Shown: positions 29,693-40,137 of the stretch, one piece after another | How positions within the stretch are numbered: the first letter of the stretch is position 1 | How the letters are laid out: every line of letters starts with the position of its first letter | Assembly (NCBI GenBank): GCA_030065985.1 | Contig: JASJCM010000004.1 | Location: 59,095-123,094 of the forward strand | Length of the DNA stretch: 64,000 nucleotides | Direction: 5' to 3' | DNA from: Woeseiaceae bacterium | GTDB taxonomy: Bacteria; Pseudomonadota; Gammaproteobacteria; Steroidobacterales; Woeseiaceae | The notes under the pieces: generated by a model | Told to the model about the DNA's origin: nothing | The model's database searches: none | Seen by the model: only the letters and a program-made list of their open reading frames with translations | Made by a program: the position numbers and the translations under genes

Positions 29693-30874
29693 TTAGCCGA
29701 GCAGGCCCTCTCGACGATACAGGCGGGCACAGACCCAGGTCAGGATTCCGCCGATCGCCAGTGTGCTGACCACCGAGATTGCCACGTGCAAGCCGTTGAT
29801 CGGTTCGTTTTTGACCATGTCTACGAGCAACAGGTGCTGGCTCAGCGATGGCACGAACATGAATTCCGTGCGCGGCCGCAGCGTGAGAATGCTGACAATG
29901 AGTATGGGCAGCGTCGGCGCGATCAGCACGACGCTGAGCCAGGTCTGTGCCTCGCGGTAGCTCTTCGTGAACGAGGCGACGAGCGTCATGAGTGCTGCGC
30001 CGAGCAGAATGAAGGGCAGGAATAGCAAGAGCGCCTTGAACACGACGTCGATACCGAAGTTAGGCGTTAAGCCGAGCTTTTCCAGCGGCATGAAATCGAG
30101 CACGAAATAGAACGATGCCTGGCTGAGCAGCAACGAGAGCGACATAAAGAGGCATGTCGCGGCAATCTTGCCGACGATGAGCTGGTCGCGCGTCACCGGC
30201 AATGACAAGAGCGGCTCGAGCGACCCGCGTTCGCGCTCACCGGCCGTTGTGTCGATTGCGAGATACATGCCGCCCATCAGCGCCGCAAAGACGAAGAAAT
30301 AACTCATCATGCCGAGGAGAATGGCCGAGCGGCCGCTCGGCGTCGAAACATCAATCTCATCGATATTGAGTGGCCGAAGCGTCATCGGGTTGATGCCGAG
30401 GCCGACAATACGCACTGCCGAAATATCCTGACTCCAGCCATACAGTGCACCGCGGACGCGTCGCGCGTCCCGGTCAGCGTCGGTATTGGCCTGGTCCGAT
30501 ACGAGCTGCACGGTCGCCGGGATCATGTCCGCGAGCTCTTCGCCGATCGTCGGCGGAATCACGAGCACGACATCGTGTTCGCCCACCTTGACCGCCTCCA
30601 TTGCTGCCTCAAGATCCTCGGGGCCCTCAACAGCGTCGATGTTCCTGCTCTTCAGGTACGTCAGCATGTTGGGCGCGTACTCCTGACCGATCACAGGAAG
30701 TTCAAGCGTGCTTTCGGCGGACTCGAGGGAGCGCTCGATCGAAATATTGATGACGAACGCGAACATGATCGGGCCAAAAATCGGCCCCATGATCAGGGCC
30801 GAACCCAGCGTTCGCTTGTCGCGGAAGTTGTCGAGAATCTCTTTGATGAAGACTGTGAATATCGTGCGCATCAT
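29693..30874 (-). CDS. ABC-2 type transporter permease (NatB-like)
   Basis: 393 residues. The N-terminal helix (FGPIMFAFVINISIER after KEILDNFRDKRTL) is followed by a large extracytoplasmic loop of about 150 residues. Five more hydrophobic segments occupy the C-terminal half (for instance LLGMMSYFFVFAALMGGMYL and ALLLFLPFILLGAALMTLVA). The motif RERGSLEPLLSLPVTRDQLI is typical of ABC-2 exporters. It overlaps the ATPase gene by 4 nt. The substrate is unknown; NatAB exports sodium in Bacillus, but relatives export peptides and drugs. Confidence 0.88.
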   Translation of the reverse strand: MMRTIFTVFIKEILDNFRDKRTLGSALIMGPIFGPIMFAFVINISIERSLESAESTLELPVIGQEYAPNMLTYLKSRNIDAVEGPEDLEAAMEAVKVGEHDVVLVIPPTIGEELADMIPATVQLVSDQANTDADRDARRVRGALYGWSQDISAVRIVGLGINPMTLRPLNIDEIDVSTPSGRSAILLGMMSYFFVFAALMGGMYLAIDTTAGERERGSLEPLLSLPVTRDQLIVGKIAATCLFMSLSLLLSQASFYFVLDFMPLEKLGLTPNFGIDVVFKALLLFLPFILLGAALMTLVASFTKSYREAQTWLSVVLIAPTLPILIVSILTLRPRTEFMFVPSLSQHLLLVDMVKNEPINGLHVAISVVSTLAIGGILTWVCARLYRREGLLG

Positions 30875-31599
30875 TCAGCCTCCACCATCAGAATCGCCCT
30901 GACGAAGGCTTCCTCGAGGTCTTCACACCCCGTGCGTTCGCGAATGCCGGCCACCGAGTCGTCGATCGCAACCTGACCATTCGCGATGATGCAGATGTCG
31001 TCGCAGAGTGCCGCCACCTCCTGCATCACGTGCGATGAGAACAGTACGCAGCGGCCATCGTCCTTGAGCTTCAATATCAGCTCGCGGAGCGAGCGCGTGG
31101 CCATGACATCGAGGCCGTTCGACGGCTCGTCGAGCAAAATGTTCTGCGGGTCATGCACGAGGGCGCGGGCGAGCGACACTTTCGTGCGCTGGCCCTGCGA
31201 GAAGCCTTTGGTGCGACGGTCGGCGAAATCACCGATCTCCAGCAGCCTGATGATTTCGTCCACGCGGTCGTCGATCTCCGCTTTGGCGAGTCCGCAGAGC
31301 CTGGCGAAATAGGCGATGTTCTCGCGCGCGGTCAGGTGAGGATAGAGGCCGGCGCCATGCGGCAGGGCGCCGATACGCTTGCGCGCCTCAAGGGCGTCGG
31401 TGACAACATCGGCGCCGTCGATCGAGGCGCTGCCCTGGTCCGGTTTCAGGACCGTGTAGAGCACGCGCAACGTTGTTGACTTGCCGGCACCGTTCGGGCC
31501 CAGCAGCCCCGTGATCTTGCCGTCGGGCGCATCGAACGAAACACCGCGAACGGCGTGCACTTTGCCGAACGATTTGTGAATGCCTTCTACCTTGATCAT
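30871..31599 (-). CDS. ABC transporter ATP-binding protein (NatA-like)
   Basis: 242 residues. Walker A is GLLGPNGAGKSTTLRVLYT, the Q-loop region ALPHGAGLYPHLT, the signature FSQGQRTKVSLARALVHDP, Walker B ILLDEPSNGLD and the switch His in FSSHVMQEV. It pairs with the permease encoded next (4-nt overlap) and itself begins inside the stop of the S33 hydrolase gene (4-nt overlap). Exporter direction is inferred from the family. Confidence 0.93.
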   Translation of the reverse strand: MIKVEGIHKSFGKVHAVRGVSFDAPDGKITGLLGPNGAGKSTTLRVLYTVLKPDQGSASIDGADVVTDALEARKRIGALPHGAGLYPHLTARENIAYFARLCGLAKAEIDDRVDEIIRLLEIGDFADRRTKGFSQGQRTKVSLARALVHDPQNILLDEPSNGLDVMATRSLRELILKLKDDGRCVLFSSHVMQEVAALCDDICIIANGQVAIDDSVAGIRERTGCEDLEEAFVRAILMVEAE

Positions 31600-33068
31600 G
31601 GCGCAGGTCCCGAGAAGTCGAGGAAGAACGGCATGACAAAACTGCGTTCAAGACATTCCGCATCGATCGACGATGTGCTCGCTGACTCGACAAATCGCGC
31701 CGCAAGGCGGCTCGTGCAGCCGACGGCGATCTGGCCGTGGCCCTGGTGCTTGCCAATCAGGTGTGTCGCGTTGCCGAGGTCGACGGCGGCCATGTCGGCA
31801 TAGCGCGGCGGCGTAATCGGATCCGCATCGCCAGACAGCAGCAGGAACGGGATGCTCGTGGCCACCGGTGTCTTGAAGTCGTCGTCAATCGGGCCGACAG
31901 GCCAGATCTTGCACATCTCCTCAAGGGCCTCGAGCTGGAATGAACCCATGTAACTGGCGTTGATCGCGTCATAGTCGATCGCGTCTCTGTCGAGGAACGG
32001 GATGTCTTCGGTGCACATGACGGAGTTGTGCATACCGATGGCAAGCGCGTCACTCATCGAGATCGCGACGAGCAGGTACTGCGACGCAAGCGGGTCATAG
32101 TTGCCGAGCCCGGCCTCGTGAACCAGTAGCGGCAGAAGCGCGCTCATATTCGGGTTGTAGGCAATCAGTCGCACGGCGCCCGCCATCTCGCCGGCACTAA
32201 AACGAAACTCCTGCGGACGGCCGGTGCTCGGGTGGTCGACCTCGACCATGACCGGCGCATCACGCAACGTTGCAACGACGCGCTTGAAGGTTGCCGCGAG
32301 ATCGGGGAAGCGTTCATTGCAGGCAGCGTCTTCGGCGCAGCGTGCGAAGATCGCGTCTACCGCGCGTTGACTCTCCGTTGCGATCTCGGGGCCGAGGGCG
32401 ATCTGCGGGGGCACGACGCCATCGATGATGACAGTGCGTGTCGAATCGGGATACCGGCGAGCAAAGTGCTGCGCGACGCGCGAGCCGTAAGACACGCCGT
32501 ACAGATTGAGAGCCGCATAACCGAGCGCCTCGCGCACGGCCTCGAGATCGGTGACCGCGACGCTGGTGGTGAAATAGCGCGGGTCATGCGGCAGTTCGTC
32601 GAGGCATTCGCGTACGAACTCGATCGTATCCTCGAGCGAGAATTCGCTCTCAAACAGGATTGCCTCATCGTCGATCGGACAATCCATGGTCGCCGACTCG
32701 CCCGTGCCGCGCTGGTCGACGAGCAGGATGTCGCGGTTACGGCGCAGCGACTCAAACGCGCTGCGATAGGCCGCATAGAATTCGATGCTGCCCTGGCCGG
32801 GTCCGCCGGCAATCGGCACCACCGGGTCCGGGTCGGGACTCAGATTAAGCGCCGGCACGACCGCCACGCGCAGCTCGATGTCGGGCGACTCGGGGTCAGC
32901 GGGGTTCTCCGGGCGCGATAGCATGCCGCAGCGAGCCTTGATGCCCGGGTAGCCGGGGCCGGCGCTGATGCGGCAGTCTTCGAGCTCGAGCGCTTCTGCC
33001 GAGGGGCTGCCCGCGAGCGCGAGCACGGCAAGGCCGGCGTACAGGGTACGAACGAGGGGTGTGGACAT
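31596..33068 (-). CDS. Secreted alpha/beta hydrolase, S33 tripeptidyl-aminopeptidase-like
   Basis: 490 residues with signal peptide (LVRTLYAGLAVLALAGSPSA). The hydrolase core shows LLVDQRGTGES (oxyanion region), the nucleophile GVSYGSRVAQHF, the C-terminal TAP-like part with LLLSGDADPITPPRYADM (acid) and HQGHGQIAVGC (His). Several Cys residues (EDCRISAG, ARCGML, CAEDAACNERF) suggest disulphides in the periplasm. It is the first gene of a minus-strand operon with an ABC-2 exporter and two M16 genes. It is divergent from mnmG. Confidence 0.88.
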   Translation of the reverse strand: MSTPLVRTLYAGLAVLALAGSPSAEALELEDCRISAGPGYPGIKARCGMLSRPENPADPESPDIELRVAVVPALNLSPDPDPVVPIAGGPGQGSIEFYAAYRSAFESLRRNRDILLVDQRGTGESATMDCPIDDEAILFESEFSLEDTIEFVRECLDELPHDPRYFTTSVAVTDLEAVREALGYAALNLYGVSYGSRVAQHFARRYPDSTRTVIIDGVVPPQIALGPEIATESQRAVDAIFARCAEDAACNERFPDLAATFKRVVATLRDAPVMVEVDHPSTGRPQEFRFSAGEMAGAVRLIAYNPNMSALLPLLVHEAGLGNYDPLASQYLLVAISMSDALAIGMHNSVMCTEDIPFLDRDAIDYDAINASYMGSFQLEALEEMCKIWPVGPIDDDFKTPVATSIPFLLLSGDADPITPPRYADMAAVDLGNATHLIGKHQGHGQIAVGCTSRLAARFVESASTSSIDAECLERSFVMPFFLDFSGPAP

Positions 33069-33131
33069 CGGTGGTCCGTCTGCGAAAGGAGCGGGCTATC
33101 TTGGACAAAGGCCTGAAGATAGTAAAGATTC

Positions 33132-33140
33132 TGGTAGAAT
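33132..33140 (+). promoter_or_regulatory. Extended -10 promoter upstream of mnmG
   Basis: TGGTAGAAT is an extended -10 (TGn-TAGAAT) ending 32 bp before the mnmG start, in the 104-bp divergent spacer. Confidence 0.45.
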
Positions 33141-33172
33141 CCCGGCCCGGTTTATTGCTCACTTTTTAACCA

Positions 33173-35020
33173 ATGTCCGAGATATACGACGTCATTGTGA
33201 TCGGCGGCGGTCACGCGGGTACGGAAGCTTCGCTGGCTGCCGCGCGCACGGGCGCGCGCACGTTGCTCGTGACGCAGAAGATCGCGGCCCTCGGGCAGAT
33301 GAGCTGCAACCCGGCAATCGGCGGCATCGGCAAGGGTCACCTGACCCGGGAGATCGATGCGCTGGGCGGCGCCATGGCTCGCGCGATTGACCGTGGCGGT
33401 ATCCAGTTTCGTACCCTGAATGCGTCGAAAGGGCCGGCCGTTCGGGCAACACGCGCCCAGGCCGACCGTGAGCTGTATCGTGCAGCGATTCGCGACATCG
33501 TCGAAGGCCAGGTCAACCTCGACCTGTACGAGGCATCGGTCGACGACCTCATCGTCGAGGGCGATCGCGTGACCGGTGTTGTTGGCGATGACGGCACACG
33601 CGTGTCAGGCAGGTCGGTCGTCCTGACCGTCGGCACGTTCCTGGGCGGTCGCATCCTGATTGGCGATACCGAAGAGGCCGGCGGTCGTATTGGCGACGCG
33701 CCATCGAACCGTCTTGCCGCACGGCTGCGCGACATGCCTTTCAATGTCGCCAGGCTCAAGACCGGCACGCCGCCGCGTCTCGATGGCAAGACGCTCGACT
33801 ACGACGTCATGCAGGAGCAGCCGGGCGACGAGCCGGTGCCAGTCTTTTCGTTTCTTGGTCGTCGCAACGAGCACCCCGAGCAAGTGTCGTGCTGGGTGAC
33901 GAAAACAACGACCGAGACACACGACATTATTCGTGCGTCCCTGGATCAGTCGGCAATGTACTCGGGCATGATCGAAGGCGTCGGTCCCCGCTACTGTCCG
34001 TCAATCGAGGACAAGATCGTGCGATTCGCCGACAAGGCTTCGCATCAGATCTTCGTCGAGCCCGAGGGACTCAGCACCGATATCGTGTATCCGAACGGCA
34101 TCTCGACCAGTCTGCCGTTGGCTGTGCAGGAACGCTTCGTGCACTCGATTGTCGGCTTCGAGAAGGCTGTGATTTCGCAGCCGGGCTACGCCATCGAGTA
34201 CGACTATTTCGACCCGCGCGACCTCCGCCCGACGCTCGAGACAAAGCACGTTGAGGGTCTTTATTTCGCGGGGCAGATCAACGGTACGACCGGTTACGAA
34301 GAGGCGGGCGCGCAGGGCCTGCTCGCGGGCGTGAACGCCGCGCGTCGTGCCCGTGGCGAGGACCAGTGGTTTCCGCAGCGTCACGAAGCGTATCTCGGCG
34401 TGCTTGTCGATGACCTCGTTACACGCGGCGTCTCGGAGCCGTATCGCATGTTCACGAGCCGGGCCGAGTACCGACTGATGCTGCGCGAAGACAATGCCGA
34501 CCTGCGCCTGTCTGAAAAAGGGCGCGAGCTCGGCCTGGTCGACGACACGCGCTGGGCCACGTTCAATATCAAGCGTGAAGCCGTCGAAGCCGAGCAGGCG
34601 CGGCTGGCCGGAATTTCGGCGCGCGGCACGAAAGCCGATGTGCTGCTGAAGCGACCCGAGTTCGGCTATGCCAATGTCGTTGGATTGCCCGAGGTTGGCG
34701 CCAGCGATATCACGTCACCGCTGGATGTCGAGCAGCGCGAACAGGTGGAGCTTCAGGTCGAGGTCCAGGCCAAGTATCGAGGCTACATCGAGCGCCAGGA
34801 GCGCGAGATTGCGAAGCATGCCAGGCAGGAATCGCTGCGACTGCCAGAGGACCTTGATTACGACACTGTTGACGGGCTGTCACACGAGGCGCGCCAGCGC
34901 CTCATCGCCACACGCCCGGCGACGCTCGGGCAGGCGTCGCGGCTTGAAGGCATGACGCCATCAGCAGTGTCGTTGCTACTCGTGCATCTCAAGAAAAGAC
35001 AGCTTCGCAGAAGCGCCTGA
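33173..35020 (+). CDS. mnmG: tRNA uridine-5-carboxymethylaminomethyl modification enzyme MnmG (GidA)
   Basis: FAD-dependent partner of MnmE, 615 residues. The FAD-binding dinucleotide fold [21 protein letters not shown] is at the N terminus. Conserved blocks [48 protein letters not shown] and [17 protein letters not shown] follow. The C-terminal helical MnmE/tRNA-binding domain runs from about 470. A non-coding spacer of only 28 bp separates it from the opp genes. Confidence 0.98.
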   Translation: MSEIYDVIVIGGGHAGTEASLAAARTGARTLLVTQKIAALGQMSCNPAIGGIGKGHLTREIDALGGAMARAIDRGGIQFRTLNASKGPAVRATRAQADRELYRAAIRDIVEGQVNLDLYEASVDDLIVEGDRVTGVVGDDGTRVSGRSVVLTVGTFLGGRILIGDTEEAGGRIGDAPSNRLAARLRDMPFNVARLKTGTPPRLDGKTLDYDVMQEQPGDEPVPVFSFLGRRNEHPEQVSCWVTKTTTETHDIIRASLDQSAMYSGMIEGVGPRYCPSIEDKIVRFADKASHQIFVEPEGLSTDIVYPNGISTSLPLAVQERFVHSIVGFEKAVISQPGYAIEYDYFDPRDLRPTLETKHVEGLYFAGQINGTTGYEEAGAQGLLAGVNAARRARGEDQWFPQRHEAYLGVLVDDLVTRGVSEPYRMFTSRAEYRLMLREDNADLRLSEKGRELGLVDDTRWATFNIKREAVEAEQARLAGISARGTKADVLLKRPEFGYANVVGLPEVGASDITSPLDVEQREQVELQVEVQAKYRGYIERQEREIAKHARQESLRLPEDLDYDTVDGLSHEARQRLIATRPATLGQASRLEGMTPSAVSLLLVHLKKRQLRRSA

Positions 35021-35048
35021 GCCCACATAACTGCGGTATGCTTCGGGC

Positions 35049-36653
35049 ATGAACGCCATACGCATTCTCGCCCTTGTTATCTCCTTCGCGCTCGTCGCGG
35101 GGTGCGGCGGCAAGGACGATGTGTCCGAGCCGGTTCGCACACTGCAGCGCGCTCTGCCGGCTGACCCTGAAACCCTCGACGTGCAAGTCGCTCGCAGCAC
35201 ACAGGCCGCTGACGTGCAGCGCGATATCGGTGAAGGCTTGTTCACCTACTCGACGGACAACGAGGTTGTCCCGGCGGCCGCCGAGCGCTTCGAAATGTCA
35301 GAGGACGGGCTCACCTATACGTTCTATCTGCGCGAAGCGCTGCGTTGGTCAAACGGCGACCCTGTCACGGCGGAGCACTTCGTTGCGGGCATGCGCCGCC
35401 TCGTCGATCCGGCGACCGCCGCGTTCAACGCGGGCATGCTCATCGATCTCGAAAACGCCGAGGGCATCATCTCGGGCGATATTCCCGTGTCGATGCTCGG
35501 CGTGGAGGCGGTTGACGAGCGCACGCTCGTCCTTCGCCTCGTGCGGCCGACCGCCTACCTGACGGGCATCCTGACGCATCCGAGTACGTTCCCGGTCCAT
35601 ACGCCGAGCCTTACGGAGCACGGCGATGATCACGCGAAGCCCGGAAGACTGGTTTCCAATGGCGCCTACAGGCTGGACGCATGGATACCCGGTTCGCTGA
35701 TTGCGCTCAAGCGCAACGAGCACTACTGGAACAATGAGGCGACGGCGATCGATGCGGTCAACTGGCACGTGATCGTGCAGGCCTCAGCCGAGCTGAATCG
35801 CTACCGGGCGGGCGAGCTGGACATTACAAGCACGGTGCCGTCGGACAGCTTTGCACAGGTGCGCGACGAGTTTGGCGATCAGCTGCATGTTGGTCCTTTC
35901 CTCGCTGTCTACTATCTCGGCTTCAACCTGACGAAACCGCCGTTCGAGGACAATCGCGCACTGCGCCGGGCTCTCTCGATGGCGATTGATCGCGAGGGGC
36001 TGACGGACAAGGTCACCGCACGGGGTGAAACCCCGGCCTATAGCTGGGTGCCGCCGGGCATCAGCGGCTACGAGCCGGTCGAGATGGGCTTTGCCGCATT
36101 GGGTAAGGAAGAGCGCGATCAGCTCGCACGCCGCCTGTATAAGGAAGCCGGTTACAGCGAGGACAACCCGCTCGAAATCGAGGTTCGTTACAACACGAGC
36201 GACACCAATCGCCGCATCATCGTTGCGGTGCAATCGATGTGGCGCGAGGTGCTGGGCTTCGAAGCGACGCTCGTCAACGAGGAATTCCAGGTCCTGATGG
36301 ACAATATGAGAGCAGCGGAGATAACGCAGGTTTTCCGCTCGAGCTGGGTCGGCGACTACACCGACCCGCACACGTTTCTCTACGTGCTGCAAAGCGATAA
36401 CGCGCAAAACATGCCGCGATACCGGAACGCCGACTTCGATGACTTCATGGCGCGCGCCGGTGCCCAGACCGACCCCAAACAGCGCAAGCTATTACTTGAA
36501 GAGGCCGAGCGCATCATGCTCGCGGACTATCCGGTCATCCCGCTGTACTTCTTTGTTACCCGGCATCTCGTGCACCCCGACGTCGAAGGCTGGGGAGACA
36601 ACCCCCTGGATTACCATTACAGTCAGCACCTGAGTTTCAAAGCGGCCGAATAG
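35049..36653 (+). CDS. Oligopeptide ABC transporter substrate-binding lipoprotein (SBP family 5)
   Basis: 534 residues, lipoprotein signal ending LVAGCGGKD. The SBP_bac_5 fold is evident from TLQRALPADPETLDVQVA, DGLTYTFYLREALRWSNGDP, LVSNGAYRLDAWIPGSLIAL and ALRRALSMAIDREGLTDKV. It resembles OppA/MppA. It is the first gene of an importer set with two permeases and a fused double ATPase; peptides are the likely cargo. Confidence 0.93.
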   Translation: MNAIRILALVISFALVAGCGGKDDVSEPVRTLQRALPADPETLDVQVARSTQAADVQRDIGEGLFTYSTDNEVVPAAAERFEMSEDGLTYTFYLREALRWSNGDPVTAEHFVAGMRRLVDPATAAFNAGMLIDLENAEGIISGDIPVSMLGVEAVDERTLVLRLVRPTAYLTGILTHPSTFPVHTPSLTEHGDDHAKPGRLVSNGAYRLDAWIPGSLIALKRNEHYWNNEATAIDAVNWHVIVQASAELNRYRAGELDITSTVPSDSFAQVRDEFGDQLHVGPFLAVYYLGFNLTKPPFEDNRALRRALSMAIDREGLTDKVTARGETPAYSWVPPGISGYEPVEMGFAALGKEERDQLARRLYKEAGYSEDNPLEIEVRYNTSDTNRRIIVAVQSMWREVLGFEATLVNEEFQVLMDNMRAAEITQVFRSSWVGDYTDPHTFLYVLQSDNAQNMPRYRNADFDDFMARAGAQTDPKQRKLLLEEAERIMLADYPVIPLYFFVTRHLVHPDVEGWGDNPLDYHYSQHLSFKAAE

Positions 36654-36671
36654 CCGCGCTGGATCAACGAC

Positions 36672-37595
36672 TTGCTGCGATACACGCTGCTCCGCATCCT
36701 GGGAGCGATACCGACGCTGCTGCTCGTTATCGCGCTCGCGTTTCTGATGGTGCATGCTGCACCAGGCGGGCCGTTTGACGCAGAGAGGCGGTTGCCGCCC
36801 GAGGTCGAGGCGAACATCGCGGCCAAATACCATCTCGACGAGCCGCTGCCAAAACAGTTTGCCCGCTATCTTGGCGGCCTGCTGCAGGGCGATCTGGGCC
36901 CGTCCTATCGGTATCGAGACCGCACCGTTTCCGAGCTGATCGGCAGCGCGTTTCCGAACTCGCTGCGAATCGGCGCGCTCGCGATTCTGTTTGCCCTGCT
37001 GGTCGGCATCAGCAGCGGCACCTACGCGGCATTGCGCCAGGGCACGCTCACGGACCGTTTCGTCATGGGGCTGTCGATGACGGGCATTTCGATTCCCGTA
37101 TTCGTGATTGCGCCGGTGCTGGTATTGCTGTTCGCCGTCAAACTGCAGTGGCTGCCTGCAGGCTGGACCAGCACCGAATCGGTGAGTCGATACGTGCTCC
37201 CGGTCATCACGCTGGCGCTGCCACAGATTGCCTACATTGCGCGTCTCACACGCGCGAGCATGATCGACGTGCTCGGTCGCGATTTCGTGCGTACCGCGCG
37301 GGCGCAGGGGCTCGGGACGCTGCGCGTTGTTCGTGTGCATGCGCTCAAGCCGGCCCTGTTGCCGGTGCTGTCCTACATGGGACCGGCTATCGCCGGAATC
37401 ATTACCGGGTCGGTTGTTGTTGAAGAGATCTTCGGCATTTCCGGCGTTGGCCAGCAGTTCGTGCGCGGTGCGCTGAATCGCGATTACACGCTCGTCCTCG
37501 GCGTCGTTGTGTTCTATGCGACGCTGATTGTCGCGTTTAACCTGATCGTCGACATTCTCTATGCCGTGATCGATCCACGGGTGCGCTACCGGTGA
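36672..37595 (+). CDS. Oligopeptide ABC transporter permease (OppB-like)
   Basis: 307 residues from a TTG start 18 nt after the SBP gene. Six hydrophobic segments and the family motifs RILGAIPTLLLVIALAFLMV and HAAPGGPFDAERRLP. The EAA loop RAQGLGTLRVVRVHALKPAL is typical of DppB/OppB permeases. GTG of the second permease overlaps its stop by 4 nt. No better ATG start fits the N-terminal helix. Confidence 0.92.
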   Translation: MLRYTLLRILGAIPTLLLVIALAFLMVHAAPGGPFDAERRLPPEVEANIAAKYHLDEPLPKQFARYLGGLLQGDLGPSYRYRDRTVSELIGSAFPNSLRIGALAILFALLVGISSGTYAALRQGTLTDRFVMGLSMTGISIPVFVIAPVLVLLFAVKLQWLPAGWTSTESVSRYVLPVITLALPQIAYIARLTRASMIDVLGRDFVRTARAQGLGTLRVVRVHALKPALLPVLSYMGPAIAGIITGSVVVEEIFGISGVGQQFVRGALNRDYTLVLGVVVFYATLIVAFNLIVDILYAVIDPRVRYR

Positions 37596-38398
37596 AGACG
37601 GTCAAGGTGACAGGCAGCATCCTGCTGGCGATTGCCGTTGCCGCAATCGCAGGGCCGTGGCTGAGCCCGAACGACTACGTCACGACAAACTTCAATGCGA
37701 TTCTGTCTAATCCGTCGATTGATGGCGCACGCTGGTTCGGAACGGACGATCTCGGTCGTGATTTGTTCGTGCGCACGATGCTCGGCATTCGCGTGACGCT
37801 TGCCGTTGCAATCGTTGCGAGCATCGTGAGCCTTGTGATTGGTGTTACCTACGGGGCCATTGCCGGGTATGTCGGCGGGCGCGTTGACGCCGTCATGATG
37901 CGCTTCGTCGACACGCTGTACGCATTGCCGTTCATCTTCTTCGTCATCCTGTTGATGGTCGTATTCGAGCGAAACTTCCTGCTGATCTTCGTCGCGATCG
38001 GCGCCATCAACTGGCTCGATATGGCCCGGATCGTACGTGGGCAGACGCTGAGTTTGCGGGAGCGCGAGTTTGTCGAGGCGGCGCGACTGACCGGCGTAAG
38101 CACGGCACGCATCGTATTTCGGCACATCGCGCCAAACCTGATCGGGATCGTAGTCGTCTACATCACGCTGACGATTCCGCAGGCGATTCTCTTCGAATCG
38201 TTCCTGAGTTTCCTCGGGCTGGGCGTACAGGAGCCGCAGACCTCGCTCGGTACGCTGGTGGACGCCGGCGTCGGGCACATGGAGCGAGCGTCCTGGACGC
38301 TGCTCATACCCGCTTCGCTGCTGGCCGTTATCCTGCTTTGCTTCAATTTCATGGGTGATGGCCTGCGCGATTACTTCGACGCGAGGCATGGCCAATGA
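37592..38398 (+). CDS. Oligopeptide ABC transporter permease (OppC-like)
   Basis: 268 residues from GTG. The N-terminal helix SILLAIAVAAIAGPWLSP, the family motif HxxGTDDLGRD-type stretch WFGTDDLGRDLFVRTMLGIR and the EAA loop EAARLTGVSTARIVFRHIAP are present. It pairs with the OppB-like permease and starts inside its stop codon. The next gene overlaps by 4 nt (ATGA), so the whole transporter is translationally coupled. Confidence 0.93.
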   Translation: MKTVKVTGSILLAIAVAAIAGPWLSPNDYVTTNFNAILSNPSIDGARWFGTDDLGRDLFVRTMLGIRVTLAVAIVASIVSLVIGVTYGAIAGYVGGRVDAVMMRFVDTLYALPFIFFVILLMVVFERNFLLIFVAIGAINWLDMARIVRGQTLSLREREFVEAARLTGVSTARIVFRHIAPNLIGIVVVYITLTIPQAILFESFLSFLGLGVQEPQTSLGTLVDAGVGHMERASWTLLIPASLLAVILLCFNFMGDGLRDYFDARHGQ

Positions 38399-40137
38399 GT
38401 CTGCTCGACGTCACGGGCCTGACGATTCGCTACGGCAATAACACGGTCGTGGACGGCGTCAATCTGTTCGTGGAGCGGGGCGAGTCGGTCGGTCTCGTCG
38501 GCGAGTCGGGTTCCGGCAAGTCGCAATCCGCGATGGCGATCCTTGGCCTGCTATCCGCCGGGGCGGAGGTAAGCGGCAGCATCGAATTCGACGGCCGGCA
38601 GGTTCTGGGTGCCGACGAGCGCTGGCTCGACACGCTGCGGGCGCGACGCATTGGGATCGTTTTCCAGGATCCGATGCAGGCGCTCAACCCTTACCTGCGG
38701 GTTGGAATACAGCTGCGCCAGGTGCTGTTGGCGCACGGGCTGGCAGATGCACGATCGGCGGACGCACGTGTTACTGAAATGCTCGCGCGCGTCGGGCTGC
38801 CTGATCCGCAGCGACAATTCCGCGCTTATCCGCATGAGCTATCTGGCGGCATGCGACAACGCGTCATGATCGCGTCCGCGCTTATCGCAGAACCGGACCT
38901 GCTCATTGCGGACGAGCCAACCACCGCCCTCGACGTGACGGTGCAGGCGCAGATCCTCGACCTCCTCGAGGACATTCGCGACAACACGGCGCTGCTTCTG
39001 ATAACGCATGACCTTGGCATCGTGGCCGGGCACTGCGAACACATGATCGTGCTGGAGAAGGGACGGGTGGCCGAGGCTGGACCGACGACGTCGGTTTTTG
39101 CGTCACCGCGGCATGAGCACACACAGACGCTGCTATCGGCAGCGCTGCGCGTGGATCGCGGCGCGGCGCCCGAGCCGGTCGATGGTCGTACGCTACTGGC
39201 TGTCGATGAAGCATCCGTTCGCTATCGCGAACGCGGCGGGGCGGCGCTCGAGGCTGTCAACGATGTCAGTTTTGCGCTCCGTCAAGGTGAGACTGTCGCG
39301 GTTGTCGGCGAGTCAGGCTCCGGCAAGTCCAGCCTCGTACGCGCGGTGCTCGGACTCGTGCCAATGGCGTCGGGCAAGGTGGTATACGCCGGTGAGCCAC
39401 TCGAGGGTCCGGTGCAGCATCGAGCGCGGGCGCAGCGTCGTGACCTGCAGCTCGTATTCCAGGATCCGGCAAGCGCGTTGAATCCGCAGATGCGCGTGCA
39501 GACAATCGTCGAAGAGCCGTTGCTCGTGCACGAAAGGGGCATGCCGAGCAACGAACGACTGGGCCGCGTGACCGCGATCCTCGCGAAGGTTGGTCTCAGC
39601 GACGCATTCTTGCGGCGTTTTCCGCACGAGCTATCAGGGGGGCAGGCCCAGCGGGTTGCGATCGCCCGAGCGCTCGTGCTCGAACCGCGGGTTCTGGTCT
39701 GTGACGAGGCTGTCGCTGCGCTCGACGGGTCTGTTCGCAAGCAGGTGCTCGAGCTGCTGCGCAACGTTCAGGATGAAACCGGGCTATCGATAATTTTTAT
39801 CTCACACGATCTCGCGGTCGTGCGGTCGATCAGCCATCGTGTTCTCGTTATGTACGCGGGGCGCCTTGTCGAGGCAGCAAGCAATGAGCAGATCTTTTCG
39901 ACGCCGCTGCATCCATACACGAAAGCGTTGATCGATTCGGTGCCGGTGCCGGACCCGGTGGTTGCACCCAAGGCGGCACCGGTACGTGGCGAAACGCCGT
40001 CGCTGTTAAATCCGCCTCCCGGGTGCGTATTTCATCCGCGCTGCCCGCGGGTCGACGACACCTGTAGCGTCGAGCGGCCGCGGTTGCGCGATTCGGGCGG
40101 GACACGCGTTGCGTGCCATTACCCTCTGGATAACTAG
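38395..40137 (+). CDS. Fused double ATP-binding protein of oligopeptide transporter (OppD-OppF)
   Basis: 580 residues with two complete ABC domains. Domain 1 has Walker [16 protein letters not shown], signature [13 protein letters not shown] and Walker [13 protein letters not shown]. Domain 2 (from about 262) has [31 protein letters not shown] and [14 protein letters not shown]. The C-terminal oligopeptide/dipeptide signature [18 protein letters not shown] follows. Fusion of the OppD and OppF halves occurs in YejF-like proteins. Its stop shares CTAG with the convergent DUF945 gene. Confidence 0.93.
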   Translation: MSLLDVTGLTIRYGNNTVVDGVNLFVERGESVGLVGESGSGKSQSAMAILGLLSAGAEVSGSIEFDGRQVLGADERWLDTLRARRIGIVFQDPMQALNPYLRVGIQLRQVLLAHGLADARSADARVTEMLARVGLPDPQRQFRAYPHELSGGMRQRVMIASALIAEPDLLIADEPTTALDVTVQAQILDLLEDIRDNTALLLITHDLGIVAGHCEHMIVLEKGRVAEAGPTTSVFASPRHEHTQTLLSAALRVDRGAAPEPVDGRTLLAVDEASVRYRERGGAALEAVNDVSFALRQGETVAVVGESGSGKSSLVRAVLGLVPMASGKVVYAGEPLEGPVQHRARAQRRDLQLVFQDPASALNPQMRVQTIVEEPLLVHERGMPSNERLGRVTAILAKVGLSDAFLRRFPHELSGGQAQRVAIARALVLEPRVLVCDEAVAALDGSVRKQVLELLRNVQDETGLSIIFISHDLAVVRSISHRVLVMYAGRLVEAASNEQIFSTPLHPYTKALIDSVPVPDPVVAPKAAPVRGETPSLLNPPPGCVFHPRCPRVDDTCSVERPRLRDSGGTRVACHYPLDN

